A stretch of 64,000 nucleotides of DNA from Strigamia acuminata. Taxonomy: Eukaryota; Arthropoda; Chilopoda; Geophilomorpha; Linotaeniidae. The translations under genes and the position numbers were made by a program. Of this stretch, positions 31,701 to 42,468 are shown in pieces; within the stretch, counting starts at the first letter, position 1; each line of letters opens with the position of its first letter. The stretch spans positions 47,004,581 to 47,068,580 of the forward strand of contig OX442314.1 of the NCBI GenBank assembly GCA_949358305.1. The letters are read 5' to 3'. The notes below the pieces were generated by a model that did no database searches, was not told the DNA's origin, and saw only the letters and a program-made list of their open reading frames with translations.

Positions 31701-32797
31701 TGACATTTTAGTCCAAAAATGAAAGTTTTGAGCCCATATAATTGATATTTGGGCCATATAATTGATATTTGGGCCAAATAATTGATATTTGGGCCAAATA
31801 ATTGATATTTGGGCCAAATAATTGATATTTGGGCCAAATAATTGATATTTGGGCCAAATAATTGATATTTGGGCCAAATAATTGATATTTGGGCCAAATA
31901 ATTGATATTTGGGCCAAATAATTGATATTTGGGCCAAATAATTGATATTTGGGCCAAATAATTGATATTTGGGCCAAATAATTGATATTTGGGCCAAATA
32001 ATTGATATTTGGGCCAAATAATTGATATTTGGGCCAAATAATTGATATTTGGGCCAAATAATTGATATTTTGGTCAAATAATTGATATTTTGGTCAAATA
32101 ATTGATATTTTGGTCAAATAATTGATATTTTGGTCAAATAATTGATATTTTGGTCAAATAATTGATATTTTGGCCAAATAATTGATATTTTGGCCAAATA
32201 ATTGATATTTTGGCCAAATAATTGATATTTTGGCCAAATAATTGATATTTTGGCCAAATAATTGATATTTTGGCCAAATAATTGATATTTTGGCCAAATA
32301 ATTGATATTTTTAGTCCGAAATCGAGCCACAGCAACCACATCCTCAATCCAATAAAAGTTTCCCCTTCGAAACCAAACATCATTACCTTATTGTACTCGG
32401 TGATAAATTTCAAAAACTCATGCGGCAGGACGAAAGCGAGCGGACTAAAACTGTACACGTTGCCGTACACACGACTCATACATCTCAACTGGCGGGCCAA
32501 AGTGTCTTTGCGAGTGATGCGACCACCGTGCGGAATATGATTAATGTATTGGCCGGGAAAAAACCTCGTCACGTTCGAACCTGGGGGCCAACGGCTGGCT
32601 TTCCACCATAAATTCCATTGGTTTCTCCCGTGAATATGTTCGTCGTACGCAACCCAACCTCGTTCGATGCAAACCTACGATTCAAAATTTCAAAAATATC
32701 AAACGATTATCGATTACATCTCTTTATTTACCTGTCGTAGGATTTTCGGTGAATCACTTTGACTCAGTCGGTAAATGACTGGCTTTCCGCGGGTCAT
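28755..32797 (-). CDS. TTLL2: Tubulin polyglutamylase, TTLL2-like
   Basis: ATP-grasp ligase of the tubulin-tyrosine-ligase-like family, adding glutamates to tubulin tails in axonemes and basal bodies. Exons on the minus strand: 32797-32732, 32674-32387, 31263-30679 and 29393-28755, giving 525 aa in frame. Characteristic blocks: VCIERGWVAYDE, ITRKDTLARQL, FSPLAFVLPHEF, FWICKPTDQSGGHGI (about 126), QKYISHPFLISGYKFDLRLY, HLTNTSINKY (about 214) and [21 protein letters not shown] (about 287-307), which holds the metal-binding [8 protein letters not shown]-type Asp and LEVN. These fit TTLL2 better than other members. The C-terminal 200 residues are basic, Ser-rich and without a recognised domain. 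Introns 2 and 3 consist almost wholly of 20-bp satellites. Confidence 0.9.
29810..30668. repeat. 20-bp satellite in TTLL2 intron 3 with 300-bp higher-order period
   Basis: About 42 nearly identical copies of TTTTTGGACCTACAAATTCA. A marked variant pair (tttgaacc then aattaatt) occurs at 30121-30160 and again at 30421-30460, exactly 300 bp or 15 units apart, showing expansion in 15-unit blocks. The unit has no stop in any plus frame, so long artificial ORFs (to 325 codons at 29822-30799) cross it. Confidence 0.97.
31325..31500. repeat. ~21-bp tandem array in TTLL2 intron 2
   Basis: About eight copies of ttagaccaaaaattccaatt, separated by decayed units from the larger array that follows at 31735. 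Confidence 0.9.
31735..32312. repeat. 20-bp satellite in TTLL2 intron 2, three homogenised blocks
   Basis: About 29 copies of ATTGATATTTGGGCCAAATA. The variable positions change in blocks: gggcca(a/t) units at about 31741-32060, tggtcaa units at about 32061-32160, tggccaa units at about 32161-32310. Each block is internally uniform. Open minus-strand frames across it are artefacts. Confidence 0.97.
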
Positions 32798-33239
32798 TTT
32801 GACGAAATTTCCAAATTATTTCATACCCGACGAGCGCAGGAATGAGAGATGAACGTGGCCGTTGCTTGGATTTTTATCAAGTTGAACGAAAAACATGGCG
32901 GCGTTATGTGCCGTAAATAGAAAGAAACCGGCGGATCGGCACTCATGGAACCTTTTTATAATTTTCGAGATCAATTGCACCGAAAAAAATAAAATGAAAA
33001 TGAAGAAATTAAGCTTAATATATACCATAATCGAGTCAAATATCAATGTAGGGAATTAAAATTGTAGATTCAGCTCACACACTTGCTTGTCAATTTCATT
33101 TTGATCCGTTGGTCTAATTCCATTGGAATTTCGATAAAATCAAACGAGTAGAAAATTTAGGGATAAAACATAACATGCAAAAAATAATGTTTATAAAAAA
33201 TGGATGTTTTGTTGCCTAGCAACTAAAGCAAGATGTCAA

Positions 33240-33272
33240 ATTTAATAAATAAATAAATAAATAAATAAATAA
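33240..33272. repeat. (aaat)n microsatellite
   Basis: Seven to eight taaa units between the TTLL2-like gene and the 15-bp satellite. From 32798 to 33570 no gene is seen. Confidence 0.8.
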
Positions 33273-33574
33273 AACTTTAATTTTGGGGTAACCGCAAATT
33301 TTAAAAACTTCGGTTTTTCAGTCCTCCAATTTTCCTCATATTTCCTTACTGAATATTTTAAAATTACGTAATCATTTAACGTGTAAAGAAAAAGCAGTAG
33401 TATTAAATAAGTTTTTTTTTTTTTAGTATTATTAGATATTTATAATTTTAGCAGATATATAACTGTTCAAAAAAATTTATCAGAAATTTGCTGGTAAACG
33501 AGCAAATATCTGATAAATAGACCCCGGATATTTATGCAAGATTTTTTGTACAAAACTTTTATGTTTTTATATGG

Positions 33575-34196
33575 ATGTCACGGGACTTATTTCCACGAGA
33601 CTTATTTCCACGGGACTTATTTCCACGGGACTTATTTCCACGCGACTTATTTCCCCGTGACTTATTTCCACGGGACTTATTTCCACGGGACTTATTTCCA
33701 CACGACTTATTTCCACGCGACTTATTTACACGTGATTTATTTCAACGGGACTTATTTCCGCGGGACTTATTTTCGCAGGACTTATTTCCACGGGACTTAT
33801 TTCCACGGGACTTACTTCCACGCGACTTATTTCCACGGGACTTATTTCCACGCGACTTATTTCCACGAGACTTATTTCCACGGGACTTATTTCCACGGGA
33901 CTTATTTATTTCCACGGGACTTATTTCCACGGGACTTATTTCCACGGGACTTATTTCCACGGGACTTATTTCCACGGGACTTATTTCCACGGGACTTATT
34001 TCCACGGGACTTATTTCCACGAGACTTACTTCCACAAGACTTATTTCCACGGGACTTATTTCCACGGGACTTATTTATTTCCACGGGACTTATTTCCACG
34101 GGACTTATTTCCACGGGACTTATTTCCACGGGACTTATTTCCACGGGACTTATTTCCACGGGACTTATTTCCACGGGATTTATTTCCACGGGCATA
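33575..34196. repeat. 15-bp satellite (ttccacgggacttat)
   Basis: About 41 copies of a 15-bp unit, more variable at the left (33580-33860) and nearly identical at the right. A 4-bp expansion (ttatttattt) occurs at about 33903 and again at about 34072, that is 11 units plus 4 bp apart, indicating block duplication. Because 15 is a multiple of 3, both strands give long repetitive ORFs; these are not genes. Confidence 0.97.
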
Positions 34197-34344
34197 GCTA
34201 GTTTTAAAATAAAATTCTAACATGACTGATTTATTCCTTACAAATTAGACAAAAAAAAACCGAAGAACCCATTCCATTATTTCTTCACAACATTTAATCA
34301 AAAACCAGCAAACAAAATAAACGAAAACAGAAATCTGTCAACTT

Positions 34345-37312
34345 TCATTTTTTATTTGCATCACCTCCAACTTCCCTTCTCCGAGGCGCGCCTTTCCTTA
34401 CATCAACAAGCACATCTTTATTAATCGGCTCGATAATCGCGCCCACTTTCGTCGACACTTTCGGCGCAACCAGCTGCCGGAACCCGCTTTCCGTATTCCA
34501 ATCCTTCCCCAGCGGAGCCTGCAAGCTTTTCTCGAAATAATACGCATTCCCGAACGGAAACGGCACGCTGCTGACCTGCAGCTTTGCCAACTTCTTGTCC
34601 TTATCCTCCTTCAGAATCACATTATTCAGCTTCCGGTCCTTCCGCTTCAGTTTCGGCGCCTCGATCGTGAACTTCTTCTTCAACCTCTCGTTCTCCTTCA
34701 CCCCCGCGCCCCCCCAGTGGCCCCAACCCGGCAAAAACAAATCGATGTCGTCGGGCTGGTCCTTCTTAATCGCCGCCTCCTTCTGCTCCTGGAAAGCGCT
34801 CGTCACATCGTCGTCGGCAAACGCCTCGGCCAAAGTCATCCGATGTTCCTCCTCCTCGTCCACCTCCGCGTCGTCCATGTCGTCGCCCCGCGCAATCATC
34901 TCCGAAACCTCCGACCCGAAACCGCCTGCGCGCGCATCCGGAGCGTCCATTTTATCAAAATCCGTCTCGATGTTGCCGTCTTTCGGCGAAATTACTTTTC
35001 TCCCTCCCTTTTCAATCAAAATTTTCCCTTCCTCCATTTTATTTTCTTCCGTTTCCGGCTCTTTCCGTTGTTCCGTAATTTTCCATTCCCCCTTTTTATT
35101 TTTCCTTTTCGCTCTCTTCCCTCTCTTTCGCTTTCCCGCCTCGTCCGAACCTCGTTTCCGCTTCCTAATCGCTTCGTCGACGATTTTCTGCGCTTCTTCC
35201 TCGAAAAATCCCACTTTTTTCGACTTTTTCTGCGCTTTTTCCTCTGAAAATTCCACTTTTTCCGACTTTTTCTGCGTGTTTTCCTCGAAAACTGCTGCTT
35301 TTTTCGCCTTTTTCTTCGCTTTTTCGCCTTTCCCCGCCTTCAACCGCTCAACATCTTCCCGCACTTCGCTCCACACCTTTTTGTACGACTCCTCGATTTC
35401 GTCCTCAACCTCCTCCTCGTTTTCCTTCGGCTTCTCCCAAGCCAACCAGGGACTTTCCTCGTCGTCGAAATGCACGTCTTCGTCCAGCAAATCCCTCTTC
35501 ATTTCCTCCTCGTTTTCGCTTTCTTCGTCGTCGCGCACCTTCTGCACCAACTGCCGGTTGATTTGCAGCTGCTCGCCCAAAGAAATCCTCGCATTCTTGT
35601 CGTATTTCGCCCTCGTTTGCAATTGTTTCGCCCATTGGCCGGTCCCGCGGTGTTTGAGCGTCATCCGCTCCTCGATGCGCTGCTTGTCCAGCCGATCGAG
35701 TTTGTCCGCGGCCGCATTCGGGTCGTTCTGCATCAGTTGCTCATATTCCTTTCGCTGTTTGTTGATCCGTTCCTTCTTTAGCAGGCGATGGTATTGTTTG
35801 CTTTTGATTTTCTTCTTCCGGTGCGCTTTTGCCTCTAGGTAGCTCTGCAGAGCGCGCATTTTGATCACTTCATTTCTGCGCTGCATCGCTTCTTCGAGGT
35901 CCATGGCTTTCAGCGCTTCTTCTTCGGCTTTTGTCAACATGCAAGTGTCGGTGATGACGTTCTTGCTGCCTTCTAATATCGATGCTATTTGCAGCTCTAG
36001 CGATGTTTTAGGCTGAAATTAGAAATCATAATCAATTGAAATGTTGAGATGTTAAATGTTTTATTTCCTCTCATTGTGCACCCGTGCAGTATCGGGGAAT
36101 CAAGTTCCCAGCGTATAAACGGCAAAAATTTACTTGTTTAGACAGAAATTTTCCAGTCAAAAAATAAATCTTTCGGTCAAAAAATAAATTTTTCGGTCAA
36201 ATAATAAATTTTTCGGTCAAATAATAAATTTTTCGGTCAAAAAATAAATTTTTCGGTTAAAAAATAAATTTTTCGGTCAAAAAAAAAATTTTTCGGTCAA
36301 AAAATAAATTTTTCGGTCAAAAAAAAAAATTTTTCAGTCAAAAAATAAATTTTTCAGTCAAAAAAATAAATTTTTCAGTCAAAAAAATAAATTTTTCAAT
36401 CAAAAAAATAAATTTTTCAGTCAAAAAAATAAATTTTTCAGTCAAAAAAATAAATTTTTTAGTCAAAAAAATAAATTTTTCAGTTAAAAAAATAAATTTT
36501 TCAGTCAAAAAAATAAATTTTTCAAGTCAAAAAAATAAATTTTTCAGTCAAAAAAAATTTTTCAGTCAAAAAAAATTTTTTTTGTCAAAAATCAATTTTT
36601 TAGTAAAAAAAAACAACTTTTTTTGTCAAAAAACAATTTTTTTAGTCCAAAAAACAATTTTTTAGTAAAAAAATTCAGAAGAAATTTTCTCTACTGCCTG
36701 CCTGTATAATAAAGCCCGATGTTGAAATAACGACCCGCGCACATTGAGAGGAAATACGATAATTAACTAATTCAAAAAATAAAATATACTGTATATTTCT
36801 CTGCCGTTTCCATCGCCGTGAGCATCCGTAAGTCCGGCGCCTCCAACGGATAATCGATGTGTTCTGCCAATCGATTGTGACGGACGACATTGTCCCATTT
36901 CGTCACTTCTTCGTTTACTTGTTCGTAAATAATCGATCGTTTAATCTACAATATATTTTTAAAACCGTTTAAATTTTCCTATAATAAATTGTGTAGACAA
37001 AAACACACTTTCTGCTCTTCATGCTTCGCTAACGGGACTGGGAGAACATTCGGTTTCGCCCTTTTGCTGAATCTTTCCACTTTCTTTAAGTCTGCGTGCG
37101 CTTTTCGGTCCTTGAGCGACGACACAAGTTCGCGGATTGTGACACGATTCGCTGTATTCACGACGCTGAAATCCGTTCCCTCGGTCGTATTAACCGGTTC
37201 CAACCTCTGCTTCATCCTAAATAATACAAACAAAGAGATTACTCGAGTAAATTCTGCTAATTAAACATTAAAAACCTGTCAATACACACTTTTTCATCTT
37301 CCCTGACGCCAT
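34345..37312 (-). CDS. UTP14: UTP14, U3 snoRNP / small-subunit processome component
   Basis: Nucleolar protein required for 18S rRNA processing, where it activates the helicase Dhr1/DHX37. Exons on the minus strand: 37312-37290, 37216-37009, 36945-36790 and 36012-34345, giving 2055 nt and 684 aa in one frame. Diagnostic blocks: VTKWDNVVRHNRLAEHIDYPL in exon 3, EEAMQRRNEVIKMRALQS, KSKQYHRLLKKERI, ERMTLKHRGTGQWAKQ, and the C-terminal LPGWGHWGGAGV. The middle is highly charged (E/K) coiled or disordered sequence, as in the family. Human UTP14A is about 770 aa, so this is slightly short. The last AATAAA overlaps the terminal codons. Intron 3 carries a satellite. Divergent from CEP43 with 195 bp between starts. 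Confidence 0.93.
36115..36675. repeat. ~20-21-bp tandem array in UTP14 intron
   Basis: About 26 copies of a unit read as aaaaaataaatttttcagtc, drifting from cggtcaa variants on the left to cagtcaa on the right and decaying after 36560. Confidence 0.93.
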
Positions 37313-37507
37313 TTTCGTTTGGAGTCGCAGCGTGGTTTGCAGCGCCGTCTTTTGATAATTTGCGCAACCGCTCAGACTTTTCACACGATTTAAATAACTA
37401 TGTTTAGTATTTTATCATAAATTCTCACAAAATCTTAGTTATTTGGGCATTGTTGATGAGAGATTATGGCCAAATGGTTGTTGTTAGGGCAACAATCCAT
37501 AAACAAC
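37313..37507. promoter_or_regulatory. Presumed bidirectional promoter, UTP14 / CEP43
   Basis: 195 bp separate the divergent start codons. There is no TATA box at a canonical place. Both products are housekeeping-type proteins, consistent with a shared promoter. Confidence 0.45.
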
Positions 37508-39404
37508 ATGTCGACGATGGACGAAGGGGTCGAGGATACAGAACTTCGGGATTTAGTCGTGCAAACGCTTGAAAATAACGGTGTTTTAAATAAAATAAGG
37601 GTAGGTAAGGGATAAAGAGAGAAAATAAATTTAATAAAAAGTCATTGATTATGTATAATATCGGTTTCAGGCGCAATTGAGGGCTAGTGTGTTCTTGGCC
37701 TTAGAAGAACAGCCGTCAACCGATGTAATTATTTGCAAAAATTGCGAAAAACATTGATTTGAAATTTGAAATTTCAGAACAAATGTCCACTGATTAACAA
37801 AGAATTAAATAAATTTGTTATCACCGACGATGGTATTTATTTGAATTATTTATTTCTGCTTTTCCTCGTTACTTAAAACATATTTTTTCCACTTTTAGGA
37901 CGAACGGTGACGTGTTTAATTCGCGAATTTTTGGAATATTTTAATTTGGAGTACACGAAGTCGGTTTTCATGCCCGAAACCGAAGAAGTAAGACTTATTT
38001 GCTGTCGTATAACGAAATTTTATATCGGTATTTAAAATTTTTTTTTTAGTCGGTTCAATACAGTTACAATGGCAGGGAAAGTCTGCTGGAGGATTTGGGA
38101 TTCGATAAATCTTTACCTAACGACGCTCCGGTTCTCCTCGAAGTGTTGCACCGATCGCAAACGAAATCCGCAACGTTGCAATTATCTCCGAGAAACATCG
38201 CCATCTCCAAAGAAATGTTCAGTAATCGCGATAAAGTATAAAATTTTTCATATAATTCTAAAAAAATTACAAATTTTGAAATCGCGAATTTTCTCGCAGA
38301 ACAAAAATGGAAAAATCGATAAAGAATCGGCATCCGACTTGCTCATGGACATATTTCCCAACTTCCGACGGAGTTTAGTCGACAGATTTATTTTGGACGA
38401 ATACGCAGCAATGGGCAAAAACTTCAACGCAGAATTGACTCAGGACGAGTTTTGTACCCTGTACAGAAATTTATTCACGATCTGCCAAAGCGTGGCTCAT
38501 CGCGACGCGACACTCTTCGTTCCCGTCTCCAACAAATCTCAAAAAAGCAAGATGGCGACGGTTTGTCGAGCCGAAACAATTAAATTTACGTAATTAAAAA
38601 TTAAAATCCAAATGTATTTTTTAGGTGGAAACGATTAGCCCGAAATCGTCTTCGATCGATTTTCCGTTTTCCGTCGCCCAAAAACCGAATCCGGAAGTCG
38701 ATTTGAAGGGAAATTCGACCAAATGCGCGCACCCGACGACGAAGGACGACACCGCCGACTTAGACGATTCGTTTTACGATTACGACGACGTGATTCACAA
38801 ATCGTCGGTTAAATCGCGAGTCGATGCGACGACTGGTGGTGGTGGTGGTGGCTCGAGTCGTTGTTCTGCCGGATCTGAAAAGAAGTCACAATTGTACCGA
38901 GATCCTTTACCGTCGAGGAATCAGGAATCGGGAAAAGATTCGCCGTCACTTGCTACATTAGGCCGGTTGATTTGATTTAATGATTTACCAGTAATGATTT
39001 AATTTTTAAATTTTTTTTAATTTGCAGAGCGAGATATCAATTCCAAATTGGCGGATTTGAGCAGTATTACGATAATAAATTTCGATTCGGGATGAATTAT
39101 TTATTCATCGTGAAAATAATTCGTTTTAGATGAGGATTACGACGAGGATTTTCAATCGGAGGGAAGTATCGGAGAGGAAATCGAAGATACATCTGCGTTT
39201 GGCGACATTTTAGGGAGTACTGCATCTGGAATTAGTTTACAGGGGGTAAATGCAGTCTGGAGTGCTAAAATTAATTTTTTTTTTAATAATTTTTTTTTAA
39301 AGAATTATAATATGACTACTGATAAATCGGTTTCCCAAGTGAGTCATTCGGGAGTTGATTATTTGGAAAGTTTTAACCATGATTCTGGCGATCAATCGCT
39401 GTAG
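37508..39404 (+). CDS. CEP43: Centrosomal protein CEP43 (FGFR1OP/FOP)
   Basis: Centriolar-satellite and basal-body protein needed for ciliogenesis. Exons: 37508-37600, 37671-37724, 37778-37832, 37899-37987, 38050-38235, 38300-38560, 38625-38961, 39028-39063, 39130-39245 and 39303-39404, about 442 aa. The N-terminus matches FOP: ELRDLVVQTLENNGVLNKI, RASVFLALEE, then the LisH-type dimer motif CLIREFLEYFNLEYTKSVF. The C-terminus has DEDYDEDFQSEGSIGEEIED and VSQVSHSGVDYLESF, as in human FOP (IGEEIEED, TVSQ, DYLEDV). The exon 7 end is uncertain: no GT donor keeps the frame and a GC donor (TTAG/GCCGGT at 38962) does, so that junction needs checking. Confidence 0.88.
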
Positions 39405-40262
39405 TAACTGTTTGTTCTTATTTTATGCAATTTTATTTCATAATTTACAACGTATATTTTCAATTAAATGCTACAAAAAATTGCCAACACCTTTATGACG
39501 TCATTTTTTAATAAATTGAATTCCAAGAGAATTATGATAATTTTAATTTTTAATAAAAAAAAAAACCAAAAAAAAATCCACCAGACAATGTGGGCAGGTG
39601 CGTCAAAATATACAATCATAATAATAACTTTTACAATAATATTAACTCCAAGTCGTCGCCTGTGGTTTTTGCTGGCCTTCGATTGAGTGACAATTATTAA
39701 TTTCCATACATAATCAATTTCTATCAAATTAACATCATGATTTACAAAATATATTCAAGATATTTACAACATTAATACCTAAATCCCAATTTATTTCAAA
39801 CTTTACACAATATTCAAACTATTTCATGGACTTAATTAAATATACAATACAGTATATATGAGATAATTAAATTTAAATTCTAATAGAACTGTTATAAAAT
39901 GTATTAAAGGTCATATAGGAAGAGAAAAATAAAAATTGAGAAGATTATTTTTGTCATTATAGAACAAATCCATTGTTTATGTGCGTTCAATTGTTCCTAG
40001 ATTGTTATATCGTTTGTTTAAACTTTGGAAAATTGTTAAATGTCCTCCATTTTTAGTTTTCGAAAGAAACTTAAATCAACAAACAACAACAACATCGAAC
40101 AACCAACAATACCAACCAAATTCTTTTAAAAAACATTACAAATACTCCGTATCATTTTTATAAATTAAAATATTCCTAAATATTCTTAACCATTAGTATA
40201 AAACCCATTTTTATGCATAAAATATATTCTTAAACATTATTACAAATACAATTTTATACCTT
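39405..40262. other. AT-rich spacer, no gene
   Basis: Sequence between CEP43 and the gag ORF. It is very AT-rich with many short A/T runs; no pol, LTR or RNA gene was recognised. Confidence 0.5.
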
Positions 40263-41690
40263 CTACCAAGGTCTATAACGGTTTACACTATAAACAGATA
40301 GTGCGCTCCCGGATTGTCGCCGCCAGGAATTGCTAAATGTCTGCGGCTCTTCGAATGGCGAGGTATATCGTAGGACAGACGATGGTGTCCATGTATTGGC
40401 AGAAAATGGAGTCGATCCTTGACCAAAGGATTTCTGCATTTGGTAATCATTGTTTGGGGTATTATTGTCAGATCCAAACATTTCTGATCCACTTAGAGAG
40501 ACACAATTATTAATTTTAGGTATGGTATTATCAAGAGCACAAGTATTAGTTCTTAAAGTTTCACTAATGTTCGGCGCAGCATTTGTAATTTCAGATCCAC
40601 TTCTTTCAGATACACAGTTTGTAATTTCTGGATGTTTAATTACAAATGCACCGCTAGTATCAGTAGCATGAGGCACATGAGGCGCACAATTAATCGAGGG
40701 TATTATATTATCTTGTGTATTGTTGAAATTCAAGCCAAAAGGCACATTCGAAGACACATTCGATGACACATTCGAAGCACTAGGGGCGCTTTGCGTAGCA
40801 CTAGGGGCGCTTTGCGTAGCACTACTGGTAGGGGCGCTTTGCGTAGCACTAGGGGTGCTTTGCGTAGCACTAGGGGCGCTTTGCGTAGCACTAGGGGCGC
40901 TTTGCGTAGCACTAGGGGCGCTTTGCGTAGCACTAGGGGCGCTTTGCGTAGCACTAGGGGCGCTTTGCGTAGCACTAGGGGCGCTTTGCGTAGCACCTCC
41001 ACGACCACGGCGTCGCTTACGAGCAGACGAACGACGAGATTTCGGAGTTGAGCCGGAAGTCAAGGACTGAAGACTAGTCGGAGATTCGGAATGCGCAATC
41101 ATCTTCAGTCGATTAAACTCCGAAAGCAAATGGTCGGAAACTGCTTTCAAAGTGAAATCTTTGTCTTCCCAATGGTAAATGGTTTGGACGGTGGATTCAT
41201 AGGATTCGGGAAGAAAATCCAGTAATTGATATGCAACGTCTTTATCCTCAAAAGTGACTTTCAATTCTGTGAGAACGGCTCGGGCTTTGGTGACACGACT
41301 TATGAAGGTAGACATGCCTTCGTTTGGAAGCAACTTCATCATTAAAAAATCACGACGAAGCCTAGCAATCGCCCGGGCGCGAGAAGTTGGTTGGAATGCC
41401 TTTCTCAAAGCTTCCCAGGCGATGCGGGCAGAATCGGAAGCGAGAACGATGTCTTGATATTGGGGCTCCACAAAAAGGCCGAGCAACGCCTTGGCGCGTT
41501 TAAAACGATCATCGAATTCCTGCTTCCGAGTGTGATCCCACCCATCGTCTTTCACCGGAGGTTTGTCACTAATAAATTCATCGACTCCCTTTTCAAGGAG
41601 GAGGAATTGCATATCCCTTGACCACGAATCGTAATTGTACGCGTTGAGTCTCGTAATTGAAAAATGGTGTGTCTTGTCGGATTCTGCCAT
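40263..41690 (-). CDS. Orphan copia-type Gag (UBN2/DUF4219-like), 475 aa, intact
   Basis: One uninterrupted reading frame on the minus strand. The N-terminal 200 residues are a Ty1/copia-type capsid: ITRLNAYNYDSWSRDMQFLL, ARIAWEALRKAF, LPNEGMSTFISRVTKAR, YQLLDFLPESYESTV, LKAVSDHLLSEFNRLKM. A basic RKRRRGRGG patch follows (about 225), then ten or so SATQSAP heptads (about 231-300), then a Ser/Asn/Thr-rich tail ending in NRYRPW. There is no zinc knuckle and no protease, integrase, RT or RNase H within 500 bp downstream; no flanking LTRs were found. It may be a gag-only element, a truncated recent insertion or a domesticated gag. An intact 475-codon frame amid decayed neighbours is notable. Confidence 0.8.
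   Translation of the reverse strand: MAESDKTHHFSITRLNAYNYDSWSRDMQFLLLEKGVDEFISDKPPVKDDGWDHTRKQEFDDRFKRAKALLGLFVEPQYQDIVLASDSARIAWEALRKAFQPTSRARAIARLRRDFLMMKLLPNEGMSTFISRVTKARAVLTELKVTFEDKDVAYQLLDFLPESYESTVQTIYHWEDKDFTLKAVSDHLLSEFNRLKMIAHSESPTSLQSLTSGSTPKSRRSSARKRRRGRGGATQSAPSATQSAPSATQSAPSATQSAPSATQSAPSATQSAPSATQSTPSATQSAPTSSATQSAPSATQSAPSASNVSSNVSSNVPFGLNFNNTQDNIIPSINCAPHVPHATDTSGAFVIKHPEITNCVSERSGSEITNAAPNISETLRTNTCALDNTIPKINNCVSLSGSEMFGSDNNTPNNDYQMQKSFGQGSTPFSANTWTPSSVLRYTSPFEEPQTFSNSWRRQSGSALSVYSVNRYRPW
40795..41000 (-). repeat. 21-bp coding minisatellite in the Gag ORF
   Basis: About ten copies of a 21-bp unit (agcgcccctagtgctacgca plus a) encode the heptad SATQSAP. Units are nearly identical and one carries a small in-frame insertion (TSSATQSAP), so the array is young and has kept frame. 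Confidence 0.92.
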
Positions 41691-42260
41691 CGTAGAAAGT
41701 GGTATCGAAGAGCGGTGTCACGTGAAAAATCGAAGAAAATTTACGCGCAACGAAGGGCAGAGAAAGATGCTAATAATGACCCACACCAAAAGTTACACAA
41801 AGTTTCACGACAGGGTAGGCGAAATATTTGAAAAATAAGAAAATAAAAGAGGTGAATTAAACAAAATTCACAGGAGACTCTATGTTGAGCACCCGGGGTG
41901 CGAAAAATCCTCGAAATTCGTCGTAAATAGTCTACCGCTTCGTGTTTGTTTTCGAACACAGAAAAAATGGCAAAAATCGACGTAAATGACGAAAATCTGC
42001 AAAATAATCACGAAAAAGAACATGAGAATACAGTTCAATGTTCAAAAATCTTCAAAAATCTTCGAAGTTTGTTTGCAAAAAATCACAATCAATTTCATGC
42101 GTCGTGCGTTAACTAGCCTTAAGTTCCTAGCAAACCGTGCACTGGATATTGTCAGAGTGAAAACTCGAGGAGAACTGGGTTTGTTATCTATTAAGAAAAC
42201 TCCTATTCTCCCCATTCAGTCTAGCTGAGCATCCCATGATGTCATAGTGGCTAAGCGCCA
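41691..42260. other. Region upstream of the Gag ORF
   Basis: Presumed 5' leader side of the gag ORF (minus strand). Contains no second LTR copy and no pol. Open frames at 41635-42228 are short and unrecognised. Confidence 0.4.
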
Positions 42261-42265
42261 TCTAT

Positions 42266-42393
42266 TGATGGCCTAACCTAACCTAACCTAACCTAACCTG
42301 ACGCAAAAAAGAATTACCGTTACAGTTACGTAATGATAACGTCATTACTGATAACGACGTTATTGCAATGGTTCAGCATGCAACACTGTTCCC
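42266..42393. repeat. (CCTAA)n telomere-like array with truncated hAT-type end
   Basis: At 42273-42299 five cctaa units (TTAGG on the other strand) are followed by taacgtcattactgataacg-type palindromic motifs and then GCAACACTG, which looks like the 3' end of a CAGTGTTG-type hAT element. No matching left end was found, so the element is probably truncated. Confidence 0.55.
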
Positions 42394-42468
42394 ATGGGTG
42401 ATGTGGTTAGTATGCTTTGCTATTCTGCCGAAATTATCTCGGCCATTGTGGCCACTCATGGAGGCTAG

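Noticed and set aside
31661-32077. Minus-strand ORFs of 109-138 codons (NINYLAQISIIWPKYQ)
   Set aside because: They lie in TTLL2 intron 2 and only translate the 20-bp satellite.
29810-32312. CRISPR-like arrays
   Set aside because: Repeats are contiguous 20-bp units without spacers in a eukaryotic intron.
33534-34220. Long ORFs on both strands over the 15-bp satellite
   Set aside because: The unit is a multiple of three without stops; the frames are a by-product of the array.
34595-35842. 415-codon plus-strand ORF
   Set aside because: Antisense shadow of UTP14; Ser/Phe-rich composition is the complement of its Lys/Glu codons.
40720-41070. Plus-strand ORFs LRSTRGA / LCVALGA repeats
   Set aside because: Antisense of the 21-bp coding repeat in the Gag ORF.
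41700-41725. tRNA primer-binding site (tggtatcgaagagc) next to the Gag ORF
   Set aside because: It matches imperfectly and lies in the wrong orientation relative to the minus-strand Gag.
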